Counted from the stretch's first letter, positions 1-5,725 are shown. The stretch: DNA of 8,113 nt from Candidatus Brockarchaeota archaeon (GCA_017601265.1 JAFNJA010000092.1:1-8113); one strand, 5' to 3'. Numbers and translations are program-made. Notes: generated by a model from the letters alone, not told the origin.

Positions 1-1
1 C

Positions 2-6
2 GGAGG
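2..6 (+). promoter_or_regulatory. Shine-Dalgarno site of rps27e
   Basis: GGAGG, a core anti-SD match, lies six bases before the ATG at 13. It shows that this gene uses a leadered, SD-dependent start and is probably an internal gene of an operon beginning upstream of the window. Confidence 0.75.
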
Positions 7-12
7 AACGAC

Positions 13-210
13 ATGAGCGAATGGGAGAAGCTCGTGCCCCGTCCGAGGTCGGCCTTCCTGCAGGTGAAGTGCCCCGATTGCGGCAACGAGCAGCGGGTCT
101 TCAGCTGCGCCTCCACGAGGGTCTATTGCAGCGTCTGCAACTCGCTGTTGGCCGAGCCTACTGGCGGGAAGGCCAAGATACTCGGGGAAGTGACGAACGC
201 GTTCCCGTAG
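13..210 (+). CDS. rps27e: 30S ribosomal protein S27e
   Basis: A 65-residue protein of the archaeal/eukaryotic S27e family, a zinc-ribbon protein of the small ribosomal subunit. The zinc site is visible as C20-x2-C23 and C39-x2-C42, with the family pattern of a basic/hydrophobic N-terminus (PRPRSAFLQVKC) and a glycine-rich GGKAKILGEV tail. Length and cysteine spacing are normal. The ATG is preceded by GGAGG at 2-6 with a six-base spacer, which settles the start. The stop codon almost touches the next gene, and the ribosome-binding site of that gene overlaps the stop, so the two are co-transcribed. In many archaea rpl44e lies just upstream; that part is outside the window. Identification is secure. 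Confidence 0.96.
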   Translation: MSEWEKLVPRPRSAFLQVKCPDCGNEQRVFSCASTRVYCSVCNSLLAEPTGGKAKILGEVTNAFP

Positions 211-213
211 GTG
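209..213 (+). promoter_or_regulatory. Shine-Dalgarno site deciding the aIF2-alpha start
   Basis: AGGTG overlaps the TAG stop of rps27e (208-210) and the competing GTG at 211, and lies six bases before ATG 220. It favours ATG 220 and suggests translational coupling of the two genes. Confidence 0.6.
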
Positions 214-219
214 GCGCGG

Positions 220-1005
220 ATGAGCAGGGACGCGGATTATCCCGAGGTCAACGACATCCTGGTCGGGAGGGTGAGGGAGATCACGGATTACGGGGCGATG
301 TTGGAGGTCCCGGGTTACGCCGGGAGGGGTTTCCTCCACATATCCGAGCTTCCCGGCAGGAACATAAGGACGGTCGGCGAGAAGTTGAAGGTTGGGCAGA
401 CGATAGCCGTGAAGGTCATCTCCGTGAGCAAATCCAGGGACCAATACAACGTGTCGCTGAAGAGGGTGGGCGAGGACGAGGCGAAGGTAAAGCTGAGGGA
501 GTGGAAGGAGTCGGAGAGGGCCCGCGAGATAGTGGCCGAGGCGGCCAAGAGGCTGGGAGCCGATCCCGGCCTTTTCCTCTCGGAGGTGGAGGCGAAGGCC
601 GAGAGAAGGTACGGTACCCTTTCGGAGGCGTTGAGGAGGGCGATAGAGGGCGACGAGACGGTCCTGACGAAGATCGGAATCCAGAAGGAAGGCGCGGACG
701 CGATATGCGAAGTCGCGAGGGCGAAGATAAGGAGGAAGAACGCCGTCGCCTCGGGAGTGGTTGAAGCCACGATTTTGGCTCCGGACGGGGCCGAAAAGCT
801 CAGGGAGATATTCCTCAAGGAGATCTCTTCCGCGGCCAGGAGGCAGGCTGAAGTGACCATAACCACTGCAGGTTCCCCGAGGTACATCGTGCAAGTCAGG
901 GCGAAGACCGCGAAGGCGGCCCAGGCGGCGCTCGAAAAGGTCGTGCAGTCGATCATCGCGGCCGTCAACAAGTCGGGCGGAACGGCTACTTCAAAGGGCC
1001 GGTGA
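220..1005 (+). CDS. eif2a: Translation initiation factor aIF2, alpha subunit
   Basis: Alpha subunit of the heterotrimeric aIF2, which with the beta and gamma subunits brings initiator Met-tRNA to the small ribosomal subunit. The 261-residue protein has an N-terminal S1/OB domain (about residues 8-85, with DYGAMLEVPGY, GFLHISEL and YNVSLKRV), a helical middle domain (about 90-170, opening with KLREWKESERAREI) and a C-terminal alpha-beta domain (about 175-261, with GSPRYIVQV, the counterpart of the GAPRYR motif of other archaea). I chose ATG 220 because AGGTG at 209-213 sits six bases before it; GTG 211 would add three residues but has no SD. The loop matching eukaryotic Ser51 reads SELPGRNIRT, closer by eye to the eukaryotic loop than to the SxWVKNIRD of Pyrococcus or Sulfolobus, with Pro at the serine position. 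The 3' end overlaps nop10 on the other strand by 15 bases. Confidence 0.95.
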   Translation: MSRDADYPEVNDILVGRVREITDYGAMLEVPGYAGRGFLHISELPGRNIRTVGEKLKVGQTIAVKVISVSKSRDQYNVSLKRVGEDEAKVKLREWKESERAREIVAEAAKRLGADPGLFLSEVEAKAERRYGTLSEALRRAIEGDETVLTKIGIQKEGADAICEVARAKIRRKNAVASGVVEATILAPDGAEKLREIFLKEISSAARRQAEVTITTAGSPRYIVQVRAKTAKAAQAALEKVVQSIIAAVNKSGGTATSKGR

Positions 1006-1173
1006 ACCTTTCCCCGCGCGCTTCCTCGCCTGAAGCTTCCTCTCGAGGAACGGATCGTCGGGGGAAAATTTGGGGGGAGCCGCGACCCTCAGCTCTCCTC
1101 CGCACTTCGGGCAATTTCCGGACTTCAGCGTGTAGGCACCGCAGGATGAGCATTTCCTGAGCAGGGACTTCAA
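991..1173 (-). CDS. nop10: Nop10, H/ACA RNP core protein
   Basis: A 60-residue protein matching archaeal Nop10, a core protein of H/ACA small RNPs that works with Cbf5, Gar1 and L7Ae in RNA-guided pseudouridylation of rRNA. Visible marks are the N-terminal zinc ribbon, C8-x2-C11 (RKCSSCGAYTLK) and C21-x2-C24 (CPKCG), which archaeal members have, and the linker signature APPKFSPDDPF at residues 32-42 (family AxPPRFSPxDPY), followed by a basic tail. The only plausible start is TTG 1173; no clear SD precedes it, so a short leader is likely. It lies opposite to its usual partners: in many archaea it follows the aIF2-alpha gene on the same strand, whereas here it is tail-to-tail with it and overlaps its last 15 bases. 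The family call is strong; the start codon is less sure. Confidence 0.92.
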   Translation of the reverse strand: MKSLLRKCSSCGAYTLKSGNCPKCGGELRVAAPPKFSPDDPFLERKLQARKRAGKGSPAL

Positions 1174-1176
1174 AGC

Positions 1177-1194
1177 TCGGGCGGAAGAGCCCGA
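1177..1194. repeat. Inverted repeat next to the nop10 start
   Basis: Perfect six-base arms TCGGGC (1177-1182) and GCCCGA (1189-1194) around a six-base loop, three bases upstream of the nop10 TTG and between it and the TATA-like patch. It could be a hairpin at the nop10 translation start or an operator. The arms are short, so function is unproven. Confidence 0.4.
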
Positions 1195-1197
1195 AGG

Positions 1198-1213
1198 GAA
1201 GATAAGATATAAG
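1198..1213. promoter_or_regulatory. Putative shared TATA region for nop10 and the PAC2 gene
   Basis: An AT-rich patch (GATAAGATATAAGG on the top strand, CTTATATCTTATC on the bottom strand) is the only such stretch in the 83-base gap between the divergent starts at 1173 and 1257. Read rightward with the usual archaeal TATA-to-start distance of about 25 bases, transcription would begin near 1230 and give a leader of about 25 bases. Read leftward it would begin near 1180, giving a very short nop10 leader. Whether one element serves both directions is inference. Confidence 0.5.
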
Positions 1214-1222
1214 GTTGCCTCG

Positions 1223-1253
1223 CGCCCTTGGGCTTGGCGCCAAGGAAAGGGCG
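1223..1253. repeat. Nested palindrome in the leader of the PAC2 gene
   Basis: Outer arms CGCCCTT (1223-1229) and AAGGGCG (1247-1253) are perfect complements over seven bases and enclose a perfect 12-base palindrome CTTGGCGCCAAG (1233-1244). It lies just before ATG 1257 and over the transcription start predicted from the TATA-like patch. It could act as an operator or as an RNA hairpin near the start codon. Symmetry is seen directly; function is inferred. Confidence 0.45.
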
Positions 1254-1256
1254 ATC

Positions 1257-2054
1257 ATGGCTTCCCAAGGAATGATGTCGACGACCCGCCTCTGGTTGAG
1301 GAAAGGCGCGAGCTTGAAAACGCCGACCCTCGTCGTGGGATTTCCGGGTTTGGGCAGGATAGGGAGGATAGCGCTGAAGCACCTCGCGAAGTCCCTCGAT
1401 TGCGGCCTCGTCGGTTTCGTGACCTCGCCCTACTTCAGTTCCCAGGCGATCGTGACGAAGGGCGGGTCCGCCAGGCTGATGAGGGGGGAGCTTTACGCGA
1501 AGAGGCTCGGCTCAGGCGAGGACCTCCTGCTTTTCACCGGCGACGAGCACTATTCCGACATCCAGGGCGAGTACGAAACCTCCTACAAGCTCCTCAGGTT
1601 CTTCAAGAGGGTGGGCGGGAAGATGGTCGTGACCATGGGCGGGCACGCGGCGGTCTCCGAAAATTCTTCTAGGGTCATGTGTTTCGCCACGGACAAGCGG
1701 ATGTTGGCCAAGGCGGTCGAGGCCGGAGCCGTCCAAGCCCCGCGCGGAACCCCGATAGTCGGCATCTCCGGGGTCCTGGTCGCCCTGGCGAAGTTGAAGG
1801 GGGTGCCGGCGGTTTGCTTCCTCGGGGAGACCGTCGGCCTAGCGCCTGACTTCAGGGCCGCGAAGAACGTCCTGGCAGCGGTCGCGAAGATGCTTTCGCT
1901 GGAGGTCGACCTCTCCCCCCTGGACGCAGGCGCGAGGGGGCTTTCGAAACTTCTGGAGGAGATGGAGGAGAGGTACGACGCCCTCGTGCAGAGGGAGCCG
2001 CTTGACAGGTTGGTGGAGGAGGCCAGGGGGCACGGGCCCGATTACGTGAGTTGA
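1257..2054 (+). CDS. PAC2-family protein (proteasome-assembly-chaperone-like, COG2047 type)
   Basis: A 265-residue soluble protein of the archaeal PAC2 family. Members resemble eukaryotic proteasome assembly chaperones and were once labelled ATP-grasp-like; their archaeal job is not firmly established. Evidence is the N-terminal GFPGLGRIGRIAL (28-40), a central segment with MGGHAAVSENSSRV (127-140), the typical GTPIVGISGVLVALAKLKG (164-182), FLGETVG (188-194) and a C-terminal helical part after LEVDLSPLD (215-223) with charged helices. No signal peptide or membrane segment is seen. I chose ATG 1257 because the TATA-like patch at 1200-1212 would place transcription start near 1230, which rules against TTG 1215; ATG 1272 or 1275 also remain possible. 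In many archaea it follows nop10 in the same operon; here the two are divergent and probably share a promoter region. It ends 41 bases before the convergent aglB. Confidence 0.85.
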   Translation: MASQGMMSTTRLWLRKGASLKTPTLVVGFPGLGRIGRIALKHLAKSLDCGLVGFVTSPYFSSQAIVTKGGSARLMRGELYAKRLGSGEDLLLFTGDEHYSDIQGEYETSYKLLRFFKRVGGKMVVTMGGHAAVSENSSRVMCFATDKRMLAKAVEAGAVQAPRGTPIVGISGVLVALAKLKGVPAVCFLGETVGLAPDFRAAKNVLAAVAKMLSLEVDLSPLDAGARGLSKLLEEMEERYDALVQREPLDRLVEEARGHGPDYVS

Positions 2055-2067
2055 GCCGCCACCCGCA

Positions 2068-2079
2068 GGCGGATCCGCC
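2068..2079. repeat. Short palindrome between the convergent PAC2 and aglB genes
   Basis: GGCGGATCCGCC is a perfect 12-base palindrome in the 41-base gap between two stop codons. CCGCC at 2056-2060 can also pair with GGCGG at 2068-2072. No U-rich tract follows on either strand, so it is not a convincing terminator. Confidence 0.3.
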
Positions 2080-2095
2080 GTCCCATTCGGGCCAA

Positions 2096-4567
2096 TCAGC
2101 CGTTCGGCGAGAACGTCAGGCTCCCCCACCTGAGTTCGGCGCTAGCGGGGCTTTCGAACGACCTCGAGTTTTCGGCCTTGACCCCAAGCGATATGCGCAA
2201 GCTTCCGCCCAGGCCGTTGGGCACGGCGTCTCGAAGCTGGCCGTTTACGTAGTGCCTGATCTCCCCATCGCCCACGACGATTTTGTGCTCACCCACCTCT
2301 GCTTCCCAGGATACAGAGCCTCGCGGCCCCGAGATCTCGATCGAGGCTCCTGCTCGAAGCCTGTGCGTCTCGTTGGCCCAGCCTTCCTGGATCTCGGAGC
2401 CCTCGACGGTGAACGAGACGGTCCAGCCGGGCCCGAAGTCCTTGGAGTACTCCTTTCTGTCCTCGGTTTCGCCAACCTTGTTTGCCTGCGAGTAGGCCGA
2501 CGCGGAGCCCCCGTCCTGAACGACGTCGTAGCGCACCCTGTAGATCAGGACCAGGCCGTAGGTCGACCTGAACGCGATCTCGAAGTGCGGCCCGGGATCG
2601 ACCAGGTTCTGGCTTCCCAAGAACGCGCCGTAGACCATGAGCCTCGTCAGGACCGATTCGCCCTTGGGTATCGGGATGGTGCTGTTTCCGGCAGAATCTT
2701 TCGGAAGGAGGTTGAGCGAGGCGAGCTGCCTTCCCAGGCTGAAGTCCGCGAACCTCCTCAAGGTCTCGCGGTGGTAAAGGTTTTGGTACGTCTCGTTCAC
2801 GTTCGCTGGTGGCAAGTCGTACCCGATCTCGGCCATCCAAACCCACTTGACCTCCTCCCCGACCTGCGGTATGCCTTGCCGCGCGAGGTGGATCGTGGTG
2901 AAGACAAGAACGTAAGAGACGTTGTACTTCTTGAGAAGGGGAAGGGCGGCCGTGTCGTTCGACATGAAGATCCTTCCTATGGCGGCTATCTGTGTCGAGT
3001 TGATGGTCGCGTTGTCCGCGAGCGTGGGCCTCTCCCCCATCGTCGTGATCCAGTACCCGTAGTCCCACCAGGAAAGTATGACCGATCCTGGCGGAGTGTT
3101 CCCCCTGATCCAGGAAACGGCGTCGAGCCAGTCCGGAACCTGCCCCTTCACCGGCAGGCTTGAGCCCGCGATCGTGACCGCCACGCCGGCGTGCTCGAAG
3201 GCCAGGTACGTCGAGAATCCCGCCAGGACGAGGAGGGCGACGATCGTCAGGACGGCCAGCTCGGGCCTGGCCTCCACCCTCCTTCCGCCCCTCCTCCCCC
3301 TCTCGTAGCTCGCGGTGCGGGTGGCGGTCTCGACCGCGGGCTCGGCCAAATCCAAAAGCCCGATCGCCGCGGAGACCGCCATGAAGGGCGATAGTATCAG
3401 GCCGATCCTGACCATTAGGGACGCGAAGTACAGGCCGAGCACCCACGCGAAAGAGGCCATGAGCCTCCCGTTCGTCGGCTTCCTGAGGGAATTGGCCACT
3501 CCGAAGAAGGCGAGGACCGGCAGGAAGCCGTGGTCGCTGAAAATGCTGTACCAGGTGCTCATCTTGTGCTCCGCCACGCTCTCGATTATCGGGACCTGGA
3601 GCCTCGTCAAGGGGTCGAGCACGGCCACCAGCTTCCCGAGCAAAGTGGTGAAGAGGCCGCCTTGGCTCAGGTAGATCAGCGCGACGCTCGCGCAGCTCCC
3701 TATCCCGAGGAACGTTGCCAGCCTCGAGCTCCAGCTGCCCGAAATCCTCGAGGCCCTTTCCAAGGAGAGCACGGCTGCGGCCACGAGCACCGGCACGAAG
3801 CCCATGGAAGTCACGACCGTCACTCCGGGCCTCGGCACCTGCAACGCTATCGCGGCGGCCAAGCCTTGCGTGATCGCGAAAGCCGGGAGCAACTCGTCCT
3901 TGTTCCGCCCGAGCAGGAGGAGGATCAAGGGGAATGCCGAAAGCAGGCCGACCTCGAAGATGTACGCCGTCCAACTTATCTCGAGGTAACCGAGCCAAAG
4001 GCCGCAGAGCACCGAGTAAAGCACCAGCTTCGAGAAGGGCTGGGGCCTTACCGCCTTGAGGAAAAGCCAGGTGCAGACCACGATGCTTAGGACTCCGACG
4101 GTCTCGTGCTTGAAGAACCCGAGGTAAGTCCTTTCGATGTGGCTGCCGCTGAACGCGACGAAGAGCGCGCCGAAAAGGCCGGCCGTCCTACCGTGCACCT
4201 CGCGCCCCAGCAGGTAGACGGCCAGGGCCGTCAGCATCCCGGCGAACGGGGGGAAGTGGATCGTGACGTCCAAGAGGTCGACCCTGATTCCTGCGAAGTT
4301 CAAGAACCAGTAGATGGCGGCTGCCGTGAGAGGCAAGCCGGGGGGCGTCGAAGGTCCCGCCAACCTCCCCGCGGGGTACCAGCTCATCATGTCCCTCCAC
4401 TCGAAAAGCCCGGTCAGACCGGAATCGACGATCTTCAGGGCGCACCTGTAGTGCCAGAACGGGTCGAACTCGGAAAGGTAAACGCCCCACGGAAAGTTCA
4501 AGAGCCTGATCGAGAGGGACAAGAAAAGGACCGAGACCAGCGCCGAGTAGTGGACCGCCTCCCGCAT
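2096..4567 (-). CDS. aglB: AglB/STT3-type oligosaccharyltransferase catalytic subunit
   Basis: An 823-residue membrane enzyme that transfers a lipid-linked oligosaccharide to Asn in N-x-S/T sequons of exported proteins. The N-terminal two thirds of the protein, up to about residue 456, hold roughly 13-14 hydrophobic segments; the rest is an extracytoplasmic domain. Visible motifs are SEFDPFWHYR with catalytic D35 in the first loop, a second-motif region GFFKHET (150-156), SVAE (330-333) matching the SVSE/TIxE loop that supplies a catalytic Glu, WWDYGYW (500-506), which recognises the +2 Ser/Thr of the sequon, and E571-x2-K574-x3-M578, a DK-type motif with Glu for Asp. The second motif has Lys where most relatives have Asp. 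Residues from about 690 on are beta-rich and of unknown role. Several sequons (for example N519, N628, N732) lie in the extracytoplasmic part. I chose ATG 4567 because GAGGT lies four bases upstream; TTG 4615 or 4645 would add a polar 16 or 26 residues. It is monocistronic here and divergent from nadA. Confidence 0.93.
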   Translation of the reverse strand: MREAVHYSALVSVLFLSLSIRLLNFPWGVYLSEFDPFWHYRCALKIVDSGLTGLFEWRDMMSWYPAGRLAGPSTPPGLPLTAAAIYWFLNFAGIRVDLLDVTIHFPPFAGMLTALAVYLLGREVHGRTAGLFGALFVAFSGSHIERTYLGFFKHETVGVLSIVVCTWLFLKAVRPQPFSKLVLYSVLCGLWLGYLEISWTAYIFEVGLLSAFPLILLLLGRNKDELLPAFAITQGLAAAIALQVPRPGVTVVTSMGFVPVLVAAAVLSLERASRISGSWSSRLATFLGIGSCASVALIYLSQGGLFTTLLGKLVAVLDPLTRLQVPIIESVAEHKMSTWYSIFSDHGFLPVLAFFGVANSLRKPTNGRLMASFAWVLGLYFASLMVRIGLILSPFMAVSAAIGLLDLAEPAVETATRTASYERGRRGGRRVEARPELAVLTIVALLVLAGFSTYLAFEHAGVAVTIAGSSLPVKGQVPDWLDAVSWIRGNTPPGSVILSWWDYGYWITTMGERPTLADNATINSTQIAAIGRIFMSNDTAALPLLKKYNVSYVLVFTTIHLARQGIPQVGEEVKWVWMAEIGYDLPPANVNETYQNLYHRETLRRFADFSLGRQLASLNLLPKDSAGNSTIPIPKGESVLTRLMVYGAFLGSQNLVDPGPHFEIAFRSTYGLVLIYRVRYDVVQDGGSASAYSQANKVGETEDRKEYSKDFGPGWTVSFTVEGSEIQEGWANETHRLRAGASIEISGPRGSVSWEAEVGEHKIVVGDGEIRHYVNGQLRDAVPNGLGGSLRISLGVKAENSRSFESPASAELRWGSLTFSPNG

Positions 4568-4571
4568 GTCA

Positions 4572-4576
4572 ACCTC
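4572..4576 (-). promoter_or_regulatory. Shine-Dalgarno site of aglB
   Basis: On the bottom strand GAGGT lies four bases before ATG 4567. It supports this start over upstream in-frame TTG codons at 4615 and 4645, neither of which has a clear SD. Confidence 0.5.
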
Positions 4577-4684
4577 GGGCCTGGCTTCCCAGGCGTTCGA
4601 GGCTTTCTCGCCCAAAGGACCGAGCCTTACCGAGGGAAGTTTCAATCTTGACCCGACGCTTCGCTTCCAACAAGCCCGCGGTTC

Positions 4685-4699
4685 CGTTTTTAATAGTAT
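4685..4699. promoter_or_regulatory. AT-rich promoter-like patch in the aglB-nadA gap
   Basis: CGTTTTTAATAGTAT on the top strand is one of two AT-rich stretches in the 243-base divergent gap. Read leftward, it would start aglB transcription near 4665, leaving a leader of about 100 bases to ATG 4567 or about 20 bases to TTG 4645. Read rightward it resembles a TATA box about 120 bases before nadA. Assignment to aglB is inferred from position. Confidence 0.35.
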
Positions 4700-4732
4700 G
4701 CCCGGAGGCGCTGGAAAAGGTGAGACCGGGCA

Positions 4733-4746
4733 GCCAAGCTTTTGGC
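4733..4746. repeat. Short inverted repeat in the aglB-nadA gap
   Basis: GCCAA-GCTT-TTGGC, five-base perfect arms around GCTT, lies between the two AT-rich patches of the divergent gap, upstream of the proposed nadA TATA region. It is a possible operator half-site pair, but a repeat this short can arise by chance. Confidence 0.25.
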
Positions 4747-4756
4747 CCCGTTTGCG

Positions 4757-4779
4757 CGGAAAAAAGCATATCCTTAAGC
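4757..4779 (+). promoter_or_regulatory. Putative nadABC promoter (BRE/TATA-like)
   Basis: A purine-rich run (GGAAAAAAG) followed by CATATCCTTAA resembles an archaeal BRE plus TATA region. The expected transcription start is near 4797, giving a leader of about 14 bases to TTG 4811. No strong SD precedes that TTG, which fits a short-leader start. Assigned by position and composition only. Confidence 0.4.
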
Positions 4780-4810
4780 TGCCGCCTTGCCGCAGACGGG
4801 CTGAACCTAA

Positions 4811-5725
4811 TTGGAACCCTCCGATCCCGAGGACCTCGCGCGCCGGGTAATGGAGCTGAAGAAGGAGGCGAAAGCGACCATACTGGCCCACAACTACCAG
4901 AGGAAGGAGGTCCAGGAAGTGGCGGACTTCGTCGGGGATTCGCTCGAACTCTCGAGGAAGGCCTCGACCGTGAAGGCGAAGCTCATAGTTTTCTGCGGCG
5001 TCCGCTTCATGGCCGAGACGGCCGCTGTGGTGAACCCGAAAGCGACCGTCCTCCTGCCCGACCCCTGCGCGGGCTGTCCGCTCGCGGACACGATAGACGA
5101 GGACTCCCTCTCCGAGTTAAAGAAGGAGCATCCGAGGGCGAAGGTCGTTTGCTACGTCAACAGCTCCGCCGCGGTGAAGGCGATGAGCGACGTCTGCTGC
5201 ACCTCCGCCAACGCGGTCGATGTCGTGCGGCGGCTGAGGGACGAGGAGGTGATCTTCATCCCGGACGAGAACCTGGGCCGTTACGTATCCTCGGCGACCG
5301 GAAAGGAGATGGTCCTTTACCCCGGTTTCTGCCCGCCGCACATGATGCTCAAGCCCGAGATGGTCTTGGCCGCGAAGGAAAGGCATCCGGGCGCGGAGAC
5401 GATGGTCCACCCTGAGTGCAGGAGCGAGGTCGTAGACCTGGCGGACGCGGTCCTCAGCACTTCGCAGATGCTCCGCTACGCGAAGGAGAGCGCCGCTCGG
5501 GAGTTCATAGTCGGGACCGAGGTCGGCTTGATACACCGCCTCGAGAAGGAGAACCCTTCGAAGAGCTTCTACCCCGCGTCCAAGCTCCTCGTGTGCCGGG
5601 ACATGAAGCTCACCACCCTCGAAAAGGTCGCAGAGTGCATCGAGGGCCAGAAGCACGCCGTGGAGGTGCCGGGCGACGTAAGGGCAAGGGCGGCCAGGGC
5701 GATCGAGAAGATGCTGGTGGAGTAG
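4811..5725 (+). CDS. nadA: Quinolinate synthase A
   Basis: A 304-residue 4Fe-4S enzyme that condenses iminoaspartate with dihydroxyacetone phosphate to quinolinate in de novo NAD synthesis. Family marks are ILAHNYQ (24-30), DFVGDSLELS (39-48), YVNSSAAVKAMSD (115-127), CTSANAV (130-136), HPEC (200-203) and EVGLIHRL (237-244). The three cluster cysteines are probably C89 (in AGCPLAD), C174 (in PGFCPPH) and C262 (in VCRDMKLTTL), spaced as in other NadA proteins. An extra C86 forms C-x2-C with C89. TTG 4811 gives the usual dozen residues before the LKKE helix and suits the promoter position; ATG 4850 would leave an unusually short N-terminus but cannot be excluded. It is the first gene of nadABC, with one base between its stop and the nadB start. 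Confidence 0.95.
   Translation: MEPSDPEDLARRVMELKKEAKATILAHNYQRKEVQEVADFVGDSLELSRKASTVKAKLIVFCGVRFMAETAAVVNPKATVLLPDPCAGCPLADTIDEDSLSELKKEHPRAKVVCYVNSSAAVKAMSDVCCTSANAVDVVRRLRDEEVIFIPDENLGRYVSSATGKEMVLYPGFCPPHMMLKPEMVLAAKERHPGAETMVHPECRSEVVDLADAVLSTSQMLRYAKESAAREFIVGTEVGLIHRLEKENPSKSFYPASKLLVCRDMKLTTLEKVAECIEGQKHAVEVPGDVRARAARAIEKMLVE
5716..5722 (+). promoter_or_regulatory. Ribosome-binding stretch deciding the TTG start of nadB
   Basis: GGTGGAG inside the last codons of nadA ends four bases before TTG 5727. No other start codon lies near in this frame, so it supports a TTG start and coupled translation with nadA. Confidence 0.5.

Larger units (their letters stand above)
4568..4810. other. 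Divergent intergenic region aglB-nadA
   Basis: The largest non-coding gap in the window, 243 bases between divergent starts. It holds two AT-rich promoter-like patches (4685-4699 and 4757-4779) and a short inverted repeat (4733-4746). I see no tRNA fold, no small gene with its own SD, and no known riboswitch pattern. Open frames crossing it lack family features and look like chance ORFs in GC-rich DNA. Part of it (4568-4645) could code for an N-terminal extension of AglB if an upstream TTG were used. Confidence 0.6.

Noticed and set aside
21..764. A 247-codon open frame on the top strand across rps27e and aIF2-alpha
   Set aside because: A frame-shifted shadow of two clearly recognised genes, very rich in Gly, Arg and Glu, with no domain.
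2055..2095. Intrinsic terminator between the PAC2 gene and aglB
   Set aside because: There is symmetry (GGCGGATCCGCC) but no T-rich tract on either strand, and archaeal termination usually depends on T-runs.
2051..3163. A 370-codon open frame on the top strand opposite aglB
   Set aside because: It is antisense to the well-supported AglB C-terminal domain, has low-complexity Arg/Asp/Pro-rich content with no family motif, and arises from GC-rich codon structure on the other strand.
2289..3998. A 569-codon open frame on the bottom strand inside aglB
   Set aside because: It is out of frame with aglB, dominated by Arg, Gly and Ala, and lacks membrane or catalytic motifs, whereas the aglB frame holds all the STT3 motifs.
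4568..4891. A 108-residue N-terminal extension of AglB if the longest open frame is used
   Set aside because: It would run through the whole divergent promoter region and into nadA; ATG 4567 has a Shine-Dalgarno match and leads directly into the first membrane segment.
4648..5415. A 255-codon top-strand frame crossing the promoter gap into nadA
   Set aside because: It overlaps nadA in another frame, spans the proposed promoter, and its translation is low-complexity Arg/Gly-rich.
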